From Mycobacterium sp. IS-1496 (GTDB lineage: Bacteria > Actinomycetota > Actinomycetes > Mycobacteriales > Mycobacteriaceae): a stretch of DNA of 64,000 bases. Position numbers and translations under genes: made by a program. Below are positions 51,703 to 60,696 of this stretch, piece after piece. The notes beneath the pieces are model-generated. The model did no database searches and had not been told where the DNA came from. It saw nothing but the letters and a program-made list of their open reading frames with translations. Where the stretch lies: NCBI RefSeq assembly GCF_001499995.1, contig NZ_LQIU01000045.1, positions 62,001-126,000 on the forward strand, read 5' to 3'. Position 1 is the stretch's first letter, and each line of letters opens with the position of its first letter.

Positions 51703-53544
51703 CTATCCGGAACAGGGAGGCACCGAAATCTTCGGCTGAACGCTGTCGATAAGGGGCTGAACTGGCACGCGGGCTTCACCGGCCGACGTCGGTTCGGTCA
51801 GACGGAAACTCAACTCACCAGACTGCCTGGGCGGTATGCCGAGTTGCACTTCGAACGTTGGGTGGCCCCTCTCGGTCCCGCTGAAAACTGGTACCTGCTG
51901 ACCGTCGACCAATGCGCTGACCAACGTCGCGCCCGTTGTCGCCAAAAGGCGCACAGAGGTGACCATCGCGCCCTTCGGCACCTCGAGCGGTATGTCAGAA
52001 CGAATTCCGGGTGCGTTGGCGACGTAGTCGGGAAGCCCAGCGTCTGGCGCCTCATTGGAAAGCCGGACCGTTACGGTGGAGTTCCGCACACCAGCAGTGC
52101 ACCCGTCGGCGACGTATTCGATTTGCCTTCTCAAGTAGTAATCGAGTTTGTTCCCGCCCAAGTTATTGATGACGACCGACGCGTACGGCGCCGGATCGTC
52201 TGGAACCACATGAGCGAGCGGCGTTTCTTCCAGCATCGCCTGGTCGGCAGGGTTCGCACTCCACACAGCGATCCGCCGTTCCCCAACGGCTCTGCCTAAG
52301 GCATCGAGGAGTTTCTGCGGCGATTCGAGTCGTCCGGTGACCTTTCTGACCACTTCGCTTGCGATGTCTTGGAGGTAGTTCTTCCGCGCAATCTGATCGG
52401 TGGGGAAGCGGCTATACGCGGTCGATTCAGTAAGTTCGACAACGTTGTCCTTGGTGATTACCTCACCGTCGGGCATCCTCACTGAGCCCACAGCGCCGAG
52501 CACGTAGCTGAGCGTCACGGGGTCGAGCACGATGACCCCGTCTACGTTTTCTCCCGTCCGCTCAGCCCACATGGATTTCCAGATTTGCGCTGCGTAGGGA
52601 AAGTGTGAGCTCAGGTTGCTGTTCCGGAAATCGGTTGTGGGATTGGTGAATCCGTACATCTCCGTGAACTCCGGCCCCAGATCGACCGACGCCGTGGCGC
52701 CCTCCAGGTCCAGGTTCGATGCCAACGTGTCCACGTTCGCAGTTCCATTGTCGAATCGGAGAACACCGAACCCACCCAGCAAGCCGCCGGTACCACGCGC
52801 CTCAGCGTTCGTCTGGAAGCCCATGAAGTAGGTGCGGGGACCGTCGGCACCCATCATCGAAGGCGCAAGACGAGCGGCCAAGGCCGTATTGTCAAGCAGG
52901 CCAGCAATGTTGGACGTTTGTTCCTGCAACTGTGAACGGGCGTCGCCGAGAAGCGAAACGTAAGTCGGTTCCGGTATCGCCTTCGCGTCGCCACTGAGCG
53001 AGTCCGCGGCTGCCGCAAGGTCGCTCAGCTGCCCTTCGCGCTCGCGAAGCGCCTGGACGTCGACTCGACCGTCTTGCAGGAGGTTGTCAGGCGACAGCAC
53101 TGCGCCGACCTCTGCCGCCGGCTGCAGCACGTCGGTAGCGAGGCCTAGTACGACATTAGAGATCTCTTGGCCGGTGTCAAACGGATTTCCCAACCAGGGC
53201 ACCGCTGACGCGATATTCCACGGGACCGAATGGGTCGCGTCGCGCGCTTGCTGGGCGCTCGACTGCGCCGCATCTGCGTGGCGGGCCGCACCGTCCGTGT
53301 CGCCGTCCAGCAGAGCGTCCTTCGCCTGCTGCGCGCTGTCGCGTGCCGCCTCTAGGTTCGACTTTGCCTCGAATGCACGGATCGCGAGCCAACACCCGAA
53401 CGCTATGACGATGACCAGTGCCAGCAGTGCTCCGAAGACGACATGCCGCCGCCGAAGATGTCGCAGCATCTTCGGCCGCCCCTCTCCCTCGTCAGATCTC
53501 GAAGAATCGTCTAGCGCGTCCCCGCCATCGAATGATTCACGCAT
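51703..53544 (-). CDS. DUF4012-family membrane-anchored protein
   Basis: 613 residues. Acidic cytoplasmic N-terminus, one membrane helix at about 35-57 (VVFGALLALVIVIAFGCWLAI), an Ala/Glu/Asp-rich helical stretch at about 60-110, and an extracytoplasmic DUF4012 domain beginning SVPWNIASAVPWLGNP, with YFMGFQTNAEARGTGGLLGG, GVIVLDPVTLSYVL, and a C-terminal beta-rich part. Family function is unknown; it is common in actinobacterial exopolysaccharide loci. Complete and in frame. Confidence 0.88.
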   Translation of the reverse strand: MRESFDGGDALDDSSRSDEGEGRPKMLRHLRRRHVVFGALLALVIVIAFGCWLAIRAFEAKSNLEAARDSAQQAKDALLDGDTDGAARHADAAQSSAQQARDATHSVPWNIASAVPWLGNPFDTGQEISNVVLGLATDVLQPAAEVGAVLSPDNLLQDGRVDVQALREREGQLSDLAAAADSLSGDAKAIPEPTYVSLLGDARSQLQEQTSNIAGLLDNTALAARLAPSMMGADGPRTYFMGFQTNAEARGTGGLLGGFGVLRFDNGTANVDTLASNLDLEGATASVDLGPEFTEMYGFTNPTTDFRNSNLSSHFPYAAQIWKSMWAERTGENVDGVIVLDPVTLSYVLGAVGSVRMPDGEVITKDNVVELTESTAYSRFPTDQIARKNYLQDIASEVVRKVTGRLESPQKLLDALGRAVGERRIAVWSANPADQAMLEETPLAHVVPDDPAPYASVVINNLGGNKLDYYLRRQIEYVADGCTAGVRNSTVTVRLSNEAPDAGLPDYVANAPGIRSDIPLEVPKGAMVTSVRLLATTGATLVSALVDGQQVPVFSGTERGHPTFEVQLGIPPRQSGELSFRLTEPTSAGEARVPVQPLIDSVQPKISVPPCSG

Positions 53545-53675
53545 AAAAACCAGTAGGCGAATACCTGAGACTCACCGCCGAATCACACTCGATGGCGATT
53601 CGACGCGGTGGTCAACACCGGTGCGATTCCCCAGCGCATGGGTAACCGCACCACGTGCGTCGCCCTAGGGCGCGG

Positions 53676-54074
53676 TTAGCCGCGGCCCGTCGAGTAGGGA
53701 CCGATCTGGAAGAACCGCTGAACGGCGGTAACGATCGCCTGCGTGACGGCAGCGATGGGGGCAATGATCGCTCCGGCAACCGCAAACACCAGGGCGCCGA
53801 ACCTCTCAACGACTCGACGGCCACTCTCGTACCACCAGGGCAGATTCGGCTGCTCCGCGAAGTTCATGACCGGGCTCATCGGCGCGAAGGTCATGATCGG
53901 GCTCAGCGGCGCGTCGACCAGAATCTGCGTGACGGGAGCGATGGGTGTAGGCACAGCAGGCGCAGCGTTAGCCGCCACCGCCGGCACTGCCGCCGCAGCA
54001 GCTACTGCGCAGACAGCGGTTCCGACCTGCAGTCGAGTAAGCCCCCCGCGAAAATTTGTCGCCATAGTCGACAT
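53676..54074 (-). CDS. small exported or membrane protein
   Basis: 132 residues from ATG at 54074 (a second ATG three codons in). Signal-like segment LQVGTAVCAVAAAAAVPAVAA with cleavage near NAAPA, then a Pro-rich stretch, PNLPWWYESGRR and a C-terminal hydrophobic helix (FGALVFAVAGAIIAPIAAVT). No known family. Same strand as the DUF4012 gene, starting 131 nt upstream of it. Confidence 0.6.
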   Translation of the reverse strand: MSTMATNFRGGLTRLQVGTAVCAVAAAAAVPAVAANAAPAVPTPIAPVTQILVDAPLSPIMTFAPMSPVMNFAEQPNLPWWYESGRRVVERFGALVFAVAGAIIAPIAAVTQAIVTAVQRFFQIGPYSTGRG

Positions 54075-54125
54075 GTCCCCCCCTAAATATTTCAGGTCCA
54101 GTTTCGGTCCGATTTTTGTGAGCAA

Positions 54126-54676
54126 AGCCTCTCAGACGCTGACGGTTGTGTCAACCGGAACCGCCAGTCACCGATGGCATCGTCGGTGGCCATTCAATCG
54201 GCAGCCTTCGAGTGCCTCAAGATTCCGAACACTCTTCCGTTGTTCCGTCCATGTAGACTGACGTCTTCGGCGATAGGTGCAGGTCAACGTTGCGAGATCA
54301 GCCTGTCGAGGGCAAGAAACTCGACCACAGAGAGTCCGCATCCTGCATTACCTCGGACTTTGACCGCCTTACATCCGCGGCGGCCGCCAGCTTCGTCCGG
54401 GTGTGGATTTGCCAGAATCCACTCGTGCTGCAAAACAGCGGGCAAACTACGTTTCGTCATCACTATGCGTCCTTTAACGGTGTGTTACGCCTCCACAGAT
54501 TCCGTGACACCAGGTGTCTCTCGGGCGAGCTGAAGCAACCGAATAAGGCACCCGTGCGACGACACGCACCGCATCTTGATCGTGCGTTCTGAGGCCCTTG
54601 GTCGGCTCAACGACAGCGCCGGTAGGCCGCTGACTACGCCTCTGGCTCGCCGACGATTTCTGCGAAGGGCAGCCCT
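54126..54676. other. 550-bp stretch without recognisable gene
   Basis: Mixed-frame short ORFs only; no family signature on either strand. May contain the promoter of the small exported protein. Confidence 0.4.
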
Positions 54677-55317
54677 CTAACCGGGAGGCTCGTCCTGGCA
54701 CACAGCGTCGACGACCGGCGACCGCTGGTTATAGGTCTGCGATCCGTTCATGTGCTTCGCCTGGACACACAGAAGGGTGGCGAAAAGTACCGCGCGACCT
54801 GCGGCGTGGTCTTGCCCGTCTGCGGCAGCGGTCAGAGAAGTCTCGGGAAGGTAGTAGAAGTCAAGGGCCTCGAGGACAGCCCGGTCGACGGGTTGACACC
54901 ATCGGCGTAGCGGCACAATTCGCGCGACATCTGCTCCACACCGCCCGGCCGCACCCACTCCTGGTAGCCCATTGCGTAATAGCCATCTATGTCGCTGAGG
55001 GCCAACTGCTCGTCCAGGTACTCCTCGTACGTGACAGTTCTTCCATTCAAGAAGTCATAGAAAGAGATTGCCTTCGGTGCGGCCACGTCGAAGTAATCGG
55101 GATTCGCCCCGGCGACGGCCGTACAGGCCCCGACGTCTTCGTAGGCGAGTTCGGAACCCGCTTCCGGGGACTGCTCACTGCCAACTTGTACGCCGGCGCC
55201 GCCGGCTGCCGATGGAGCCGCGGACGTACCACACGCCGACAGCGCGAGGCCAACGGCGGCGGACACCACACCTACGGCTACAGGCGGGGACCTGAAGGCC
55301 TCTCCAGCCAACGGCAT
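54677..55317 (-). pseudogene. lipoprotein gene with a late frameshift
   Basis: Starts at 55317 with a lipoprotein signal (VGVVSAAVGLALSACGTSAA; lipobox L-S-A-C). Frame one continues with AISFYDFLNGRTVTYEEYLD and ends after CRYADGVNPS in a random tail (stop 54832). A second frame carries on from there with DRAVLEALDFYYLPETSLTA and ends normally at 54677. A single small indel near 54890 explains both. Function unknown; the intact version would be about 210 residues. Confidence 0.6.
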
Positions 55318-55346
55318 TCACACTCCTGTCGATCATTCGAGCCGGG

Positions 55347-55859
55347 TCAACGGTATTGCTCTGGCACAGACTCCGGGCACACGGCGAAAGGAATCGCGAA
55401 GTACTCCTCGGGATTCTGAACGGGGTAGCCGTTGTCGGTGAGCGCTCCCCAGCACGACGCCGCTGCCCCGTTGGCGGCGATGGCCATCATATATTTGGTG
55501 CTGCCCAACTGCCGGTCCGCAATACCGATCGCCATGGGGTCCATCACGCCTTTGTCGCGAGCGTCTTGCACCAGCTGACAGTTGTAGTTCGAGACCCATT
55601 CGATCCGGTTCGGCTCGACGAGTGCATAGGCATCGTCGAACGGGTACGCCTCGAGTGGATTCTGCGCTCGGACGTCCACTGGCGTCGCGTTCCACATGTC
55701 CAGGATCGCGGCGCGCGCCTCCTCCGCCGACGGATTGGACCCCTGATATGCGGCACACCCTTCGACGCGGACCGCCGCAGCAGTCGACTCTTCGGACTCC
55801 CCAGCGGCATCGCCCGAAGCCGAACCACACTCACGCCGGCAGCTTCGCCGCCATCGCAT
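55347..55859 (-). pseudogene. lipoprotein-like ORF lacking its signal peptide
   Basis: 170 codons. From CGSASGDAAGESEES on, it looks like the mature part of a lipoprotein (Cys followed by Gly/Ser/Glu-rich linker, then CAAYQGSNPSAEEARAAILDMW and several paired Cys), but the preceding residues are Arg-rich and read over the 3' end of the upstream sensor-domain remnant. The signal sequence seems to have been lost in a deletion that fused the two genes. Confidence 0.5.
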
Positions 55860-56300
55860 CGACCATCCGGGTGCCGTCGTCGGTCACGTTGTCACGGCAC
55901 GCCGCGACCTCGGGCAACGCATTCGATGCCACCCGCAGCACGTGCTCGCAGCCGTATCCCTCCATACCCTCCTGGGTCACCCGCTGCGAGATCTGCGTGT
56001 CCGTCTGGTCCACCCGGTCGAACGTCCACGTGTACGCGGTCCCGTCCTCCGTCGTGACGGTGACGTTGTCACCGCCGCACGCCTTCCACGCCTCCGCCGA
56101 CTTCGTCACGAACTGCTTGGCCTGATCAGCCGAAGGAAAGAGCACCACGCTCCGGTTGACGAACACGTACTCGGCGTCTCAGCCTTGAGGATCTGATCCG
56201 CCACCGCGCTGTACCCGCTGCCCGCATACACCGACTGCAGCGCGTTGTATTGGGCGCCTGCACAACTCGGCTCCGACAGCGTCGCCGACGTCGTGGCCAT
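55831..56300 (-). pseudogene. PknH-like extracellular sensor-domain gene, truncated and frameshifted
   Basis: Two frames together give a PknH_C-type domain: MATTSATLSEPSCAGAQYNA ... YSAVADQILKAETP, then after a one-base loss near 56173 YVFVNRSVVLFPSADQAKQF, CGGDNVTVTTEDGTAYTW, VTQEGMEGYGCEHVLRV and NVTDDGTRMVDAMAAKLPA (stop 55831). The N-terminal signal or lipobox is missing. Such domains occur in secreted lipoproteins and in PknH. Confidence 0.7.
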
Positions 56301-56304
56301 CTCG

Positions 56305-56389
56305 TCACGCCTCCGAACTGCTCGCCCGCGGCGGGTTGTACAGGCAGCTCTACGACGCGCAGAACGCCGAGCCGGTGGCCACCGGATAA
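56305..56389 (+). pseudogene. C-terminal tail of an ABC exporter
   Basis: HASELLARGGLYRQLYDAQ and AEPVATG-stop (stop ending at 56389) is the typical end of an ATP-binding exporter subunit (x-E-L-L-x-R-G-G-x-Y-x-x-L). Nothing upstream in this frame belongs to it, since it abuts the sensor-domain remnant. A cut fragment left by a deletion. Confidence 0.6.
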
Positions 56390-56475
56390 AGCCCCGCACG
56401 GGATACGGAACACCTCTCGACCAGGTCGATCGCGCAGGAGAGCCAGCAACCAATAGAAGCCGTATCATCCGTCGA

Positions 56476-57423
56476 ATGACAGGGTCTGCCGGCCACGGCC
56501 GAGCACTGACGGAAATCGCCGCCGGCCTATCTCTCATTGGCCTGTCGATACTGATCTTCGGGTGGGCGGCGCTGGGATGGTGGGAGCCGGATGACGAGCA
56601 AGCCGTATCCAAAGACATGAATTCACTGGTCTTCTACTCGAATGATGCTGCGGTACCCGTCACGATCAACCTGCACCTGAGGATGGACGAAGACCGGAAG
56701 GTCTCCGGATCACTCGGTTTGGAGATCGGCCGGCCGCGCGACAGCAGGACCTTCCGGTGGGCACTTGTCGGTCGCGGAGACCTGACTTTCGACCACCTTC
56801 ACGAAGACGAGGTTCACGAAGCAAGCAAACCCGGTTCGTTCAGCAAGCACTGCAACGAGGACAGATCGGCAGGCGCGTACGAAACCATCTTGGCCGGCGA
56901 CTTGTCCGGTGGACACTTTGTTGGGGCGGAGCAACCTCCGATTGCGGACCCGCAGGATCGCGCATCCCGCGAAGGTGCGACCATCCTCGCTGACCTGAAC
57001 TTTCCGCATATGCGCGCTCTTCGGTCCGGCGAACAATACACACTGAGCATCGGCGGTATCGGTAAACCGGGCGACGAAATGAAGACGCAGATGGCCAACT
57101 ACACGATTGCTTGGCTCGCCGACTGCGTAAACATCGATGACGCCGAACCCGCCTTCAACGGCAAGAACTTGGATGCGCATCAAGCGCACTGGACCGTCCG
57201 CGTGTTCCCGGTTAGCGAAGAAGACGAACTACAACTCGCTGACCCTGATCCCATCAATCGCGACTCCGCAGCGTGGGCCATAGACGGCTTCGCCGGACCG
57301 ACCGCGAGCTTTTCCGACCACGCACTGAAAGAGTTTCACCAGATGGCTGTCTTCATCGCCGGAATCGTGGTCGGCGTGGGTACGACTTATTTGGTCCAGG
57401 GTCTGACGAACCTCACCAAGTAG
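56476..57423 (+). CDS. hypothetical membrane-anchored protein
   Basis: 315 residues from ATG at 56476. Membrane helix at about 16-37 (AGLSLIGLSILIFGWAALGWW), a soluble domain with beta character (PVTINLHLRMDEDRKVSGSL ... FRWALVGRGDLTF), and a second helix near the C-terminus (MAVFIAGIVVGVGTTYLVQG). No known family. Intact, unlike its left neighbours. Confidence 0.65.
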   Translation: MTGSAGHGRALTEIAAGLSLIGLSILIFGWAALGWWEPDDEQAVSKDMNSLVFYSNDAAVPVTINLHLRMDEDRKVSGSLGLEIGRPRDSRTFRWALVGRGDLTFDHLHEDEVHEASKPGSFSKHCNEDRSAGAYETILAGDLSGGHFVGAEQPPIADPQDRASREGATILADLNFPHMRALRSGEQYTLSIGGIGKPGDEMKTQMANYTIAWLADCVNIDDAEPAFNGKNLDAHQAHWTVRVFPVSEEDELQLADPDPINRDSAAWAIDGFAGPTASFSDHALKEFHQMAVFIAGIVVGVGTTYLVQGLTNLTK

Positions 57424-57539
57424 CGGGTGGAGCCTCATCGGCTGCCACGTGCCTGCCCTTGACGATCCGATCCGACGCTTTGGTGACGAAGTGTGCCGAT
57501 TCGCAACCAGAAATGCTTTGCTGACTTTACGCTGGCGAC

Positions 57540-57725
57540 ATGACCGGTCCACAGGCCTTCCTAGTCGCCAGCTGGCTTAACAACCGAGCACAGTGCCAAT
57601 GCGGCTATGAAGGCAAACGCCGTTGGCTTCGCGGCAATGCCGTCCTCGATGTCATCGAGCACTGCCAGGTCACCAAACACAAGCCGGTCGGACTGCCCGC
57701 CATCCGACAGATGCAGTCGCTCTGA
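57540..57725 (+). CDS. small CxCG/HC...H protein, candidate zinc finger (copy B)
   Basis: 61 residues. Core RAQCQCGYEGKRR, then VLDVIEHCQVTKHKPVG, aligned end to end and without gaps with copy A (about 25 identities over 51 aligned residues). Conserved: W, N-R-A, C-Q-C-G, G-K-R-R, R-G, A, L-D, E-H-C, H, P-V-G. It sits directly against the terminator of the rplKA operon, that is at the right edge of the island. Confidence 0.65.
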   Translation: MTGPQAFLVASWLNNRAQCQCGYEGKRRWLRGNAVLDVIEHCQVTKHKPVGLPAIRQMQSL

Positions 57726-57737
57726 ACCCAGAAACGC

Positions 57738-57768
57738 CGAACGCCCCCGCCAATGGCGGGGGCGTTCG
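57738..57768. terminator. terminator between copy B and rplA
   Basis: CGAACGCCCCCGCC / GGCGGGGGCGTTCG, a perfect 14-bp stem around AAT, in the gap between two convergent genes. Confidence 0.85.
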
Positions 57769-57780
57769 GACTTGAGAGCC

Positions 57781-58488
57781 TCAGGCCTCGGCGAAGTTCC
57801 GCGTCACCTGCGGGTCGACCGGAATGCCCGGGCCCGTCGTCGTCGACACGACGATCTTCTTCAGGTAACGGCCCTTCGACGCCGACGGCTTGGCGCGCAG
57901 GATCTCGTCGAGCGCCGCGCCGTAGTTCTCGGCCAGCTTCTTCTCGTCGAACGAGGCCTTGCCGATCACGATGTGCAGGTTGGCCTGCTTGTCCACGCGG
58001 AAGTTGATCTTGCCGCCCTTGATGTCGGACACGGCCTTCGCCACATCCGCGGTCACGGTGCCGGTCTTCGGGTTCGGCATCAGGCCACGCGGGCCCAGGA
58101 TCCGGGCGATGCGTCCGACCTTGGCCATCTGGTCCGGCGTCGCGATCGCCGCGTCGAAGTCGAGCATGCCGCCCTGGATCTGCTCGATCAGGTCGTCGCT
58201 GCCGACGATGTCCGCACCCGCGGCCGCGGCCTGCTCGGCCTTGTCACCCACGGCGAACACCGCGACGCGCGCGGTCTTACCGGTGCCGTGCGGCAGGTTC
58301 ACGGTGCCGCGCACCATCTGATCGGCCTTACGCGGGTCGACGCCCAACCGGATCGCGACCTCGACGGTGGCGTCCTGCTTCTTCGACGACGTCTCCTTGG
58401 CCAGCTTCGCGGCCTCGAGCGGCGAGTAGAGCTTGGTCTTGTCGACCTTCTCCGCGGCTTCGCGGTATGCCTTGCTGTTCTTGCTCAT
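57781..58488 (-). CDS. rplA: 50S ribosomal protein L1
   Basis: 235 residues. Base of the L1 stalk, binds 23S rRNA near the E site. Typical blocks: KLYSPLEAAKLAKETSS, VRGTVNLPHGTGKTARV, LGPRGLMPNPKTGTVT, GKINFRVDKQANLHIVIGKASF and KGRYLKKIVVSTTTGPGIPV. 137 nt downstream of rplK; L1 commonly represses this operon by binding its mRNA. Confidence 0.98.
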   Translation of the reverse strand: MSKNSKAYREAAEKVDKTKLYSPLEAAKLAKETSSKKQDATVEVAIRLGVDPRKADQMVRGTVNLPHGTGKTARVAVFAVGDKAEQAAAAGADIVGSDDLIEQIQGGMLDFDAAIATPDQMAKVGRIARILGPRGLMPNPKTGTVTADVAKAVSDIKGGKINFRVDKQANLHIVIGKASFDEKKLAENYGAALDEILRAKPSASKGRYLKKIVVSTTTGPGIPVDPQVTRNFAEA

Positions 58489-58625
58489 TGATTTCTCCTA
58501 CTCAGAGTTGTGGTTGGCGGGCCGGAGCTGGCCCTCCCACGATGACGGTGTCGATATCGCGCTCACGGCTGTGACGGACGGAGAAGTCGCAACCCTCAGT
58601 GCAATCTCGACGGATCGCAGCCGAA

Positions 58626-59054
58626 TTATTCGACCGTGATGCCCATCGACCGGGCGGTGCCGGCGATGATCTTGGCGGCCTGATCGATGTCGTTGGCGTT
58701 CAGGTCCGACTTCTTGGTCTCGGCGATCTCGCGCACCTGATCCCACGTCACCTTGGCGACCTTGGTCTTGTGCGGCTCACCGGAACCCTTTTGCACGCCC
58801 GCGGCCTTCAGCAGCAGCTTGGCTGCCGGCGGCGTCTTGAGCGCAAAGGTGAAGCTGCGGTCCTCGTAGACGGTGATCTCCACGGGGATGACGTTGCCGC
58901 GCTGCGACTCGGTCGCGGCGTTGTACGCCTTGCAGAACTCCATGATGTTGACGCCGTGCTGACCGAGCGCCGGACCCACGGGCGGGGCGGGGTTGGCCTG
59001 CCCGGCCTGGATCTGCAGCTTGATCAGCCCGGTGACCTTCTTCTTCGGGGCCAT
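58626..59054 (-). CDS. rplK: 50S ribosomal protein L11
   Basis: 142 residues. N-terminal Pro-rich domain (KLQIQAGQANPAPPVGPALG) and C-terminal rRNA-binding domain (GSGEPHKTKVAKVTWDQVREIAE, DLNANDIDQAAKIIAGTARS). Binds the GTPase centre and thiostrepton site. Confidence 0.98.
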   Translation of the reverse strand: MAPKKKVTGLIKLQIQAGQANPAPPVGPALGQHGVNIMEFCKAYNAATESQRGNVIPVEITVYEDRSFTFALKTPPAAKLLLKAAGVQKGSGEPHKTKVAKVTWDQVREIAETKKSDLNANDIDQAAKIIAGTARSMGITVE

Positions 59055-59091
59055 GCTGTGTGTGTTCCTCTTCTTTTTCTGGGGCTTCTAG

Positions 59092-59904
59092 TTAGATCTT
59101 GGAGACCTGGTTGAAGGTCAGTTCCACCGGTGTCTCGCGACCGAAGATCGACACCAGCACCTTGAGCTTCTGCTGTTCGGCGTTGACCTCGCTGATCGAG
59201 GCGGGCAGCGTCGCGAACGGGCCGTCCATCACGGTGACCGACTCGCCGACCTCGAAGTCGACCAGGATCTCCGGACGCTCCAGCGTCGCCTCCGACGAAG
59301 CCGCACCGGCAGCCGTCGAGGCGGCCTTGCCCGGCTTCTTCGCCGCGGCGGGCGGCAGCAGGAACTTCACCACGTCGTCGAGGCTCAGCGGCGACGGACG
59401 CGACGTCGCGCCGACGAACCCGGTGACACCCGGGGTGTTGCGCACCGCGCCCCACGACTCGTCGTTGAGCTCCATGCGGACCAGGATGTAGCCCGGCAGC
59501 ACCTTGCGGTTGACCTGCTTGCGCTGGCCGTTCTTGATCTCGGTGACCTCTTCGGTCGGCACCTCGACCTGGAAGATGTAGTCGCCCACGTCCAGGTTCT
59601 GCACGCGGGTCTCGAGGTTGGCCTTCACCTTGTTCTCGTAGCCGGCGTAGGAGTGGATCACGTACCAGTCGCCGGGCTTGAGCCGCAGTTCCTTCTTCAG
59701 GGCGACGGCGGGATCCTCGTCCTCCACCGGTGCCGCTTCAGCAGCGGGCTCGGCTTCGGCCGGGGTGGCGGCCTCTTCGCTCACCTCGCCGCCGGCGACG
59801 TCGGCGTCCTCGGTCGCGGGGTCGGTGGTCGCCGTGTCGGTCTCATCGGTGTCGACCAGATCGACGCTCTCGGCCGAAGGCGTGTCGCCCTCGAAGCTCG
59901 TCAC
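59092..59904 (-). CDS. nusG: transcription termination/antitermination protein NusG
   Basis: 270 residues. The first 75 or so are acidic and Ala/Thr/Val-rich (disordered), longer than in most bacteria. The NGN domain follows (WYVIHSYAGYENKVKANLET ... VPTEEVTEIKNGQ, GYILVRMELND), and a C-terminal KOW domain (FEVGESVTVMDGPFATL). Links RNA polymerase to Rho or ribosomes. Encoded between secE and rplK as in most bacteria. Confidence 0.97.
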   Translation of the reverse strand: MTSFEGDTPSAESVDLVDTDETDTATTDPATEDADVAGGEVSEEAATPAEAEPAAEAAPVEDEDPAVALKKELRLKPGDWYVIHSYAGYENKVKANLETRVQNLDVGDYIFQVEVPTEEVTEIKNGQRKQVNRKVLPGYILVRMELNDESWGAVRNTPGVTGFVGATSRPSPLSLDDVVKFLLPPAAAKKPGKAASTAAGAASSEATLERPEILVDFEVGESVTVMDGPFATLPASISEVNAEQQKLKVLVSIFGRETPVELTFNQVSKI

Positions 59905-59940
59905 GGTTGTAGTCCTCTCTTGTTACCGGTCGATCCTCGG

Positions 59941-60384
59941 CTATTCGCCGAACACCAGGCCGACCAGTCGGGCCATGCCATAGTCGAACCCGGCGATCAG
60001 CGCCACCATGAAGGCGAGGAACACGAGCACCACGCTGGTGTAGCTGACCATCTGCTTGCGGTTCGGCCAGATGACCTTGCGCAGCTCGGCGACGACCTGC
60101 TTGATGTAGTTGACGACGAACAGGAACGGGTTCGGGTAGCGACCCGGCTCCTTCTTCGCGGTCTTCTTCTTGGTGCCGGAACCGTTTTCGGTGCCCGCGC
60201 TCTCGGTGAGCTCGGTGGCATCCGATTCGGCGTCGGTCTCGACGGCCGCACGCCGCGTCCGCTTGCCGGTCGGGCGCAGCGGCCGGGTCACCACAGCTGT
60301 CTGACCGCGGGTGTCGTCGACGCCATCGGTCTCTGCGTCGTTGCCGGTGCCTGCGGAGCCGGCACTATCGCGCTCGTCGCTCAC
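59941..60384 (-). CDS. secE: protein translocase subunit SecE
   Basis: 147 residues. N-terminal charged, Thr/Glu/Asp-rich extension of about 85 residues, then the SecE core YIKQVVAELRKVIWPNRKQM and a single membrane helix (VVLVFLAFMVALIAGFDYGMA). Part of SecYEG. 36 nt upstream of nusG. Confidence 0.96.
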   Translation of the reverse strand: MSDERDSAGSAGTGNDAETDGVDDTRGQTAVVTRPLRPTGKRTRRAAVETDAESDATELTESAGTENGSGTKKKTAKKEPGRYPNPFLFVVNYIKQVVAELRKVIWPNRKQMVSYTSVVLVFLAFMVALIAGFDYGMARLVGLVFGE

Positions 60385-60463
60385 CGCATGCCTTTCGTCT
60401 CAGGTTCGTGTGGACTCTTCGTTGTCATCACTGTCCAGTGTCCACGCTTGTCCAGTATTCAGT

Positions 60464-60539
<76 letters not shown>

Positions 60540-60594
60540 TCAGCGACGACGACGCTGGCACTGTCATCTCCGCGTACGGGGCTCACACAATTCG

Positions 60595-60624
60595 CGCGCT
60601 TCCAGACGTTCAGTCGGAAGCGCG
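60595..60624 (-). terminator. possible hairpin between hadC and tRNA-Trp
   Basis: CGCGCTTCC and GGAAGCGCG pair perfectly across 12 bases. No T-run; could be a terminator of the had operon or a processing element. Confidence 0.4.
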
Positions 60625-60696
60625 CTGTAATGGGAAAACCCCGGTTACCGAGTTTAGCGCGCAGCCTGTCGGACTTCCTAATCCGCTGCCCAGCGA

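Noticed and set aside
57607..58491. 294-codon plus-strand frame across rplA
   Set aside because: Shadow of rplA; the minus strand encodes a complete L1.
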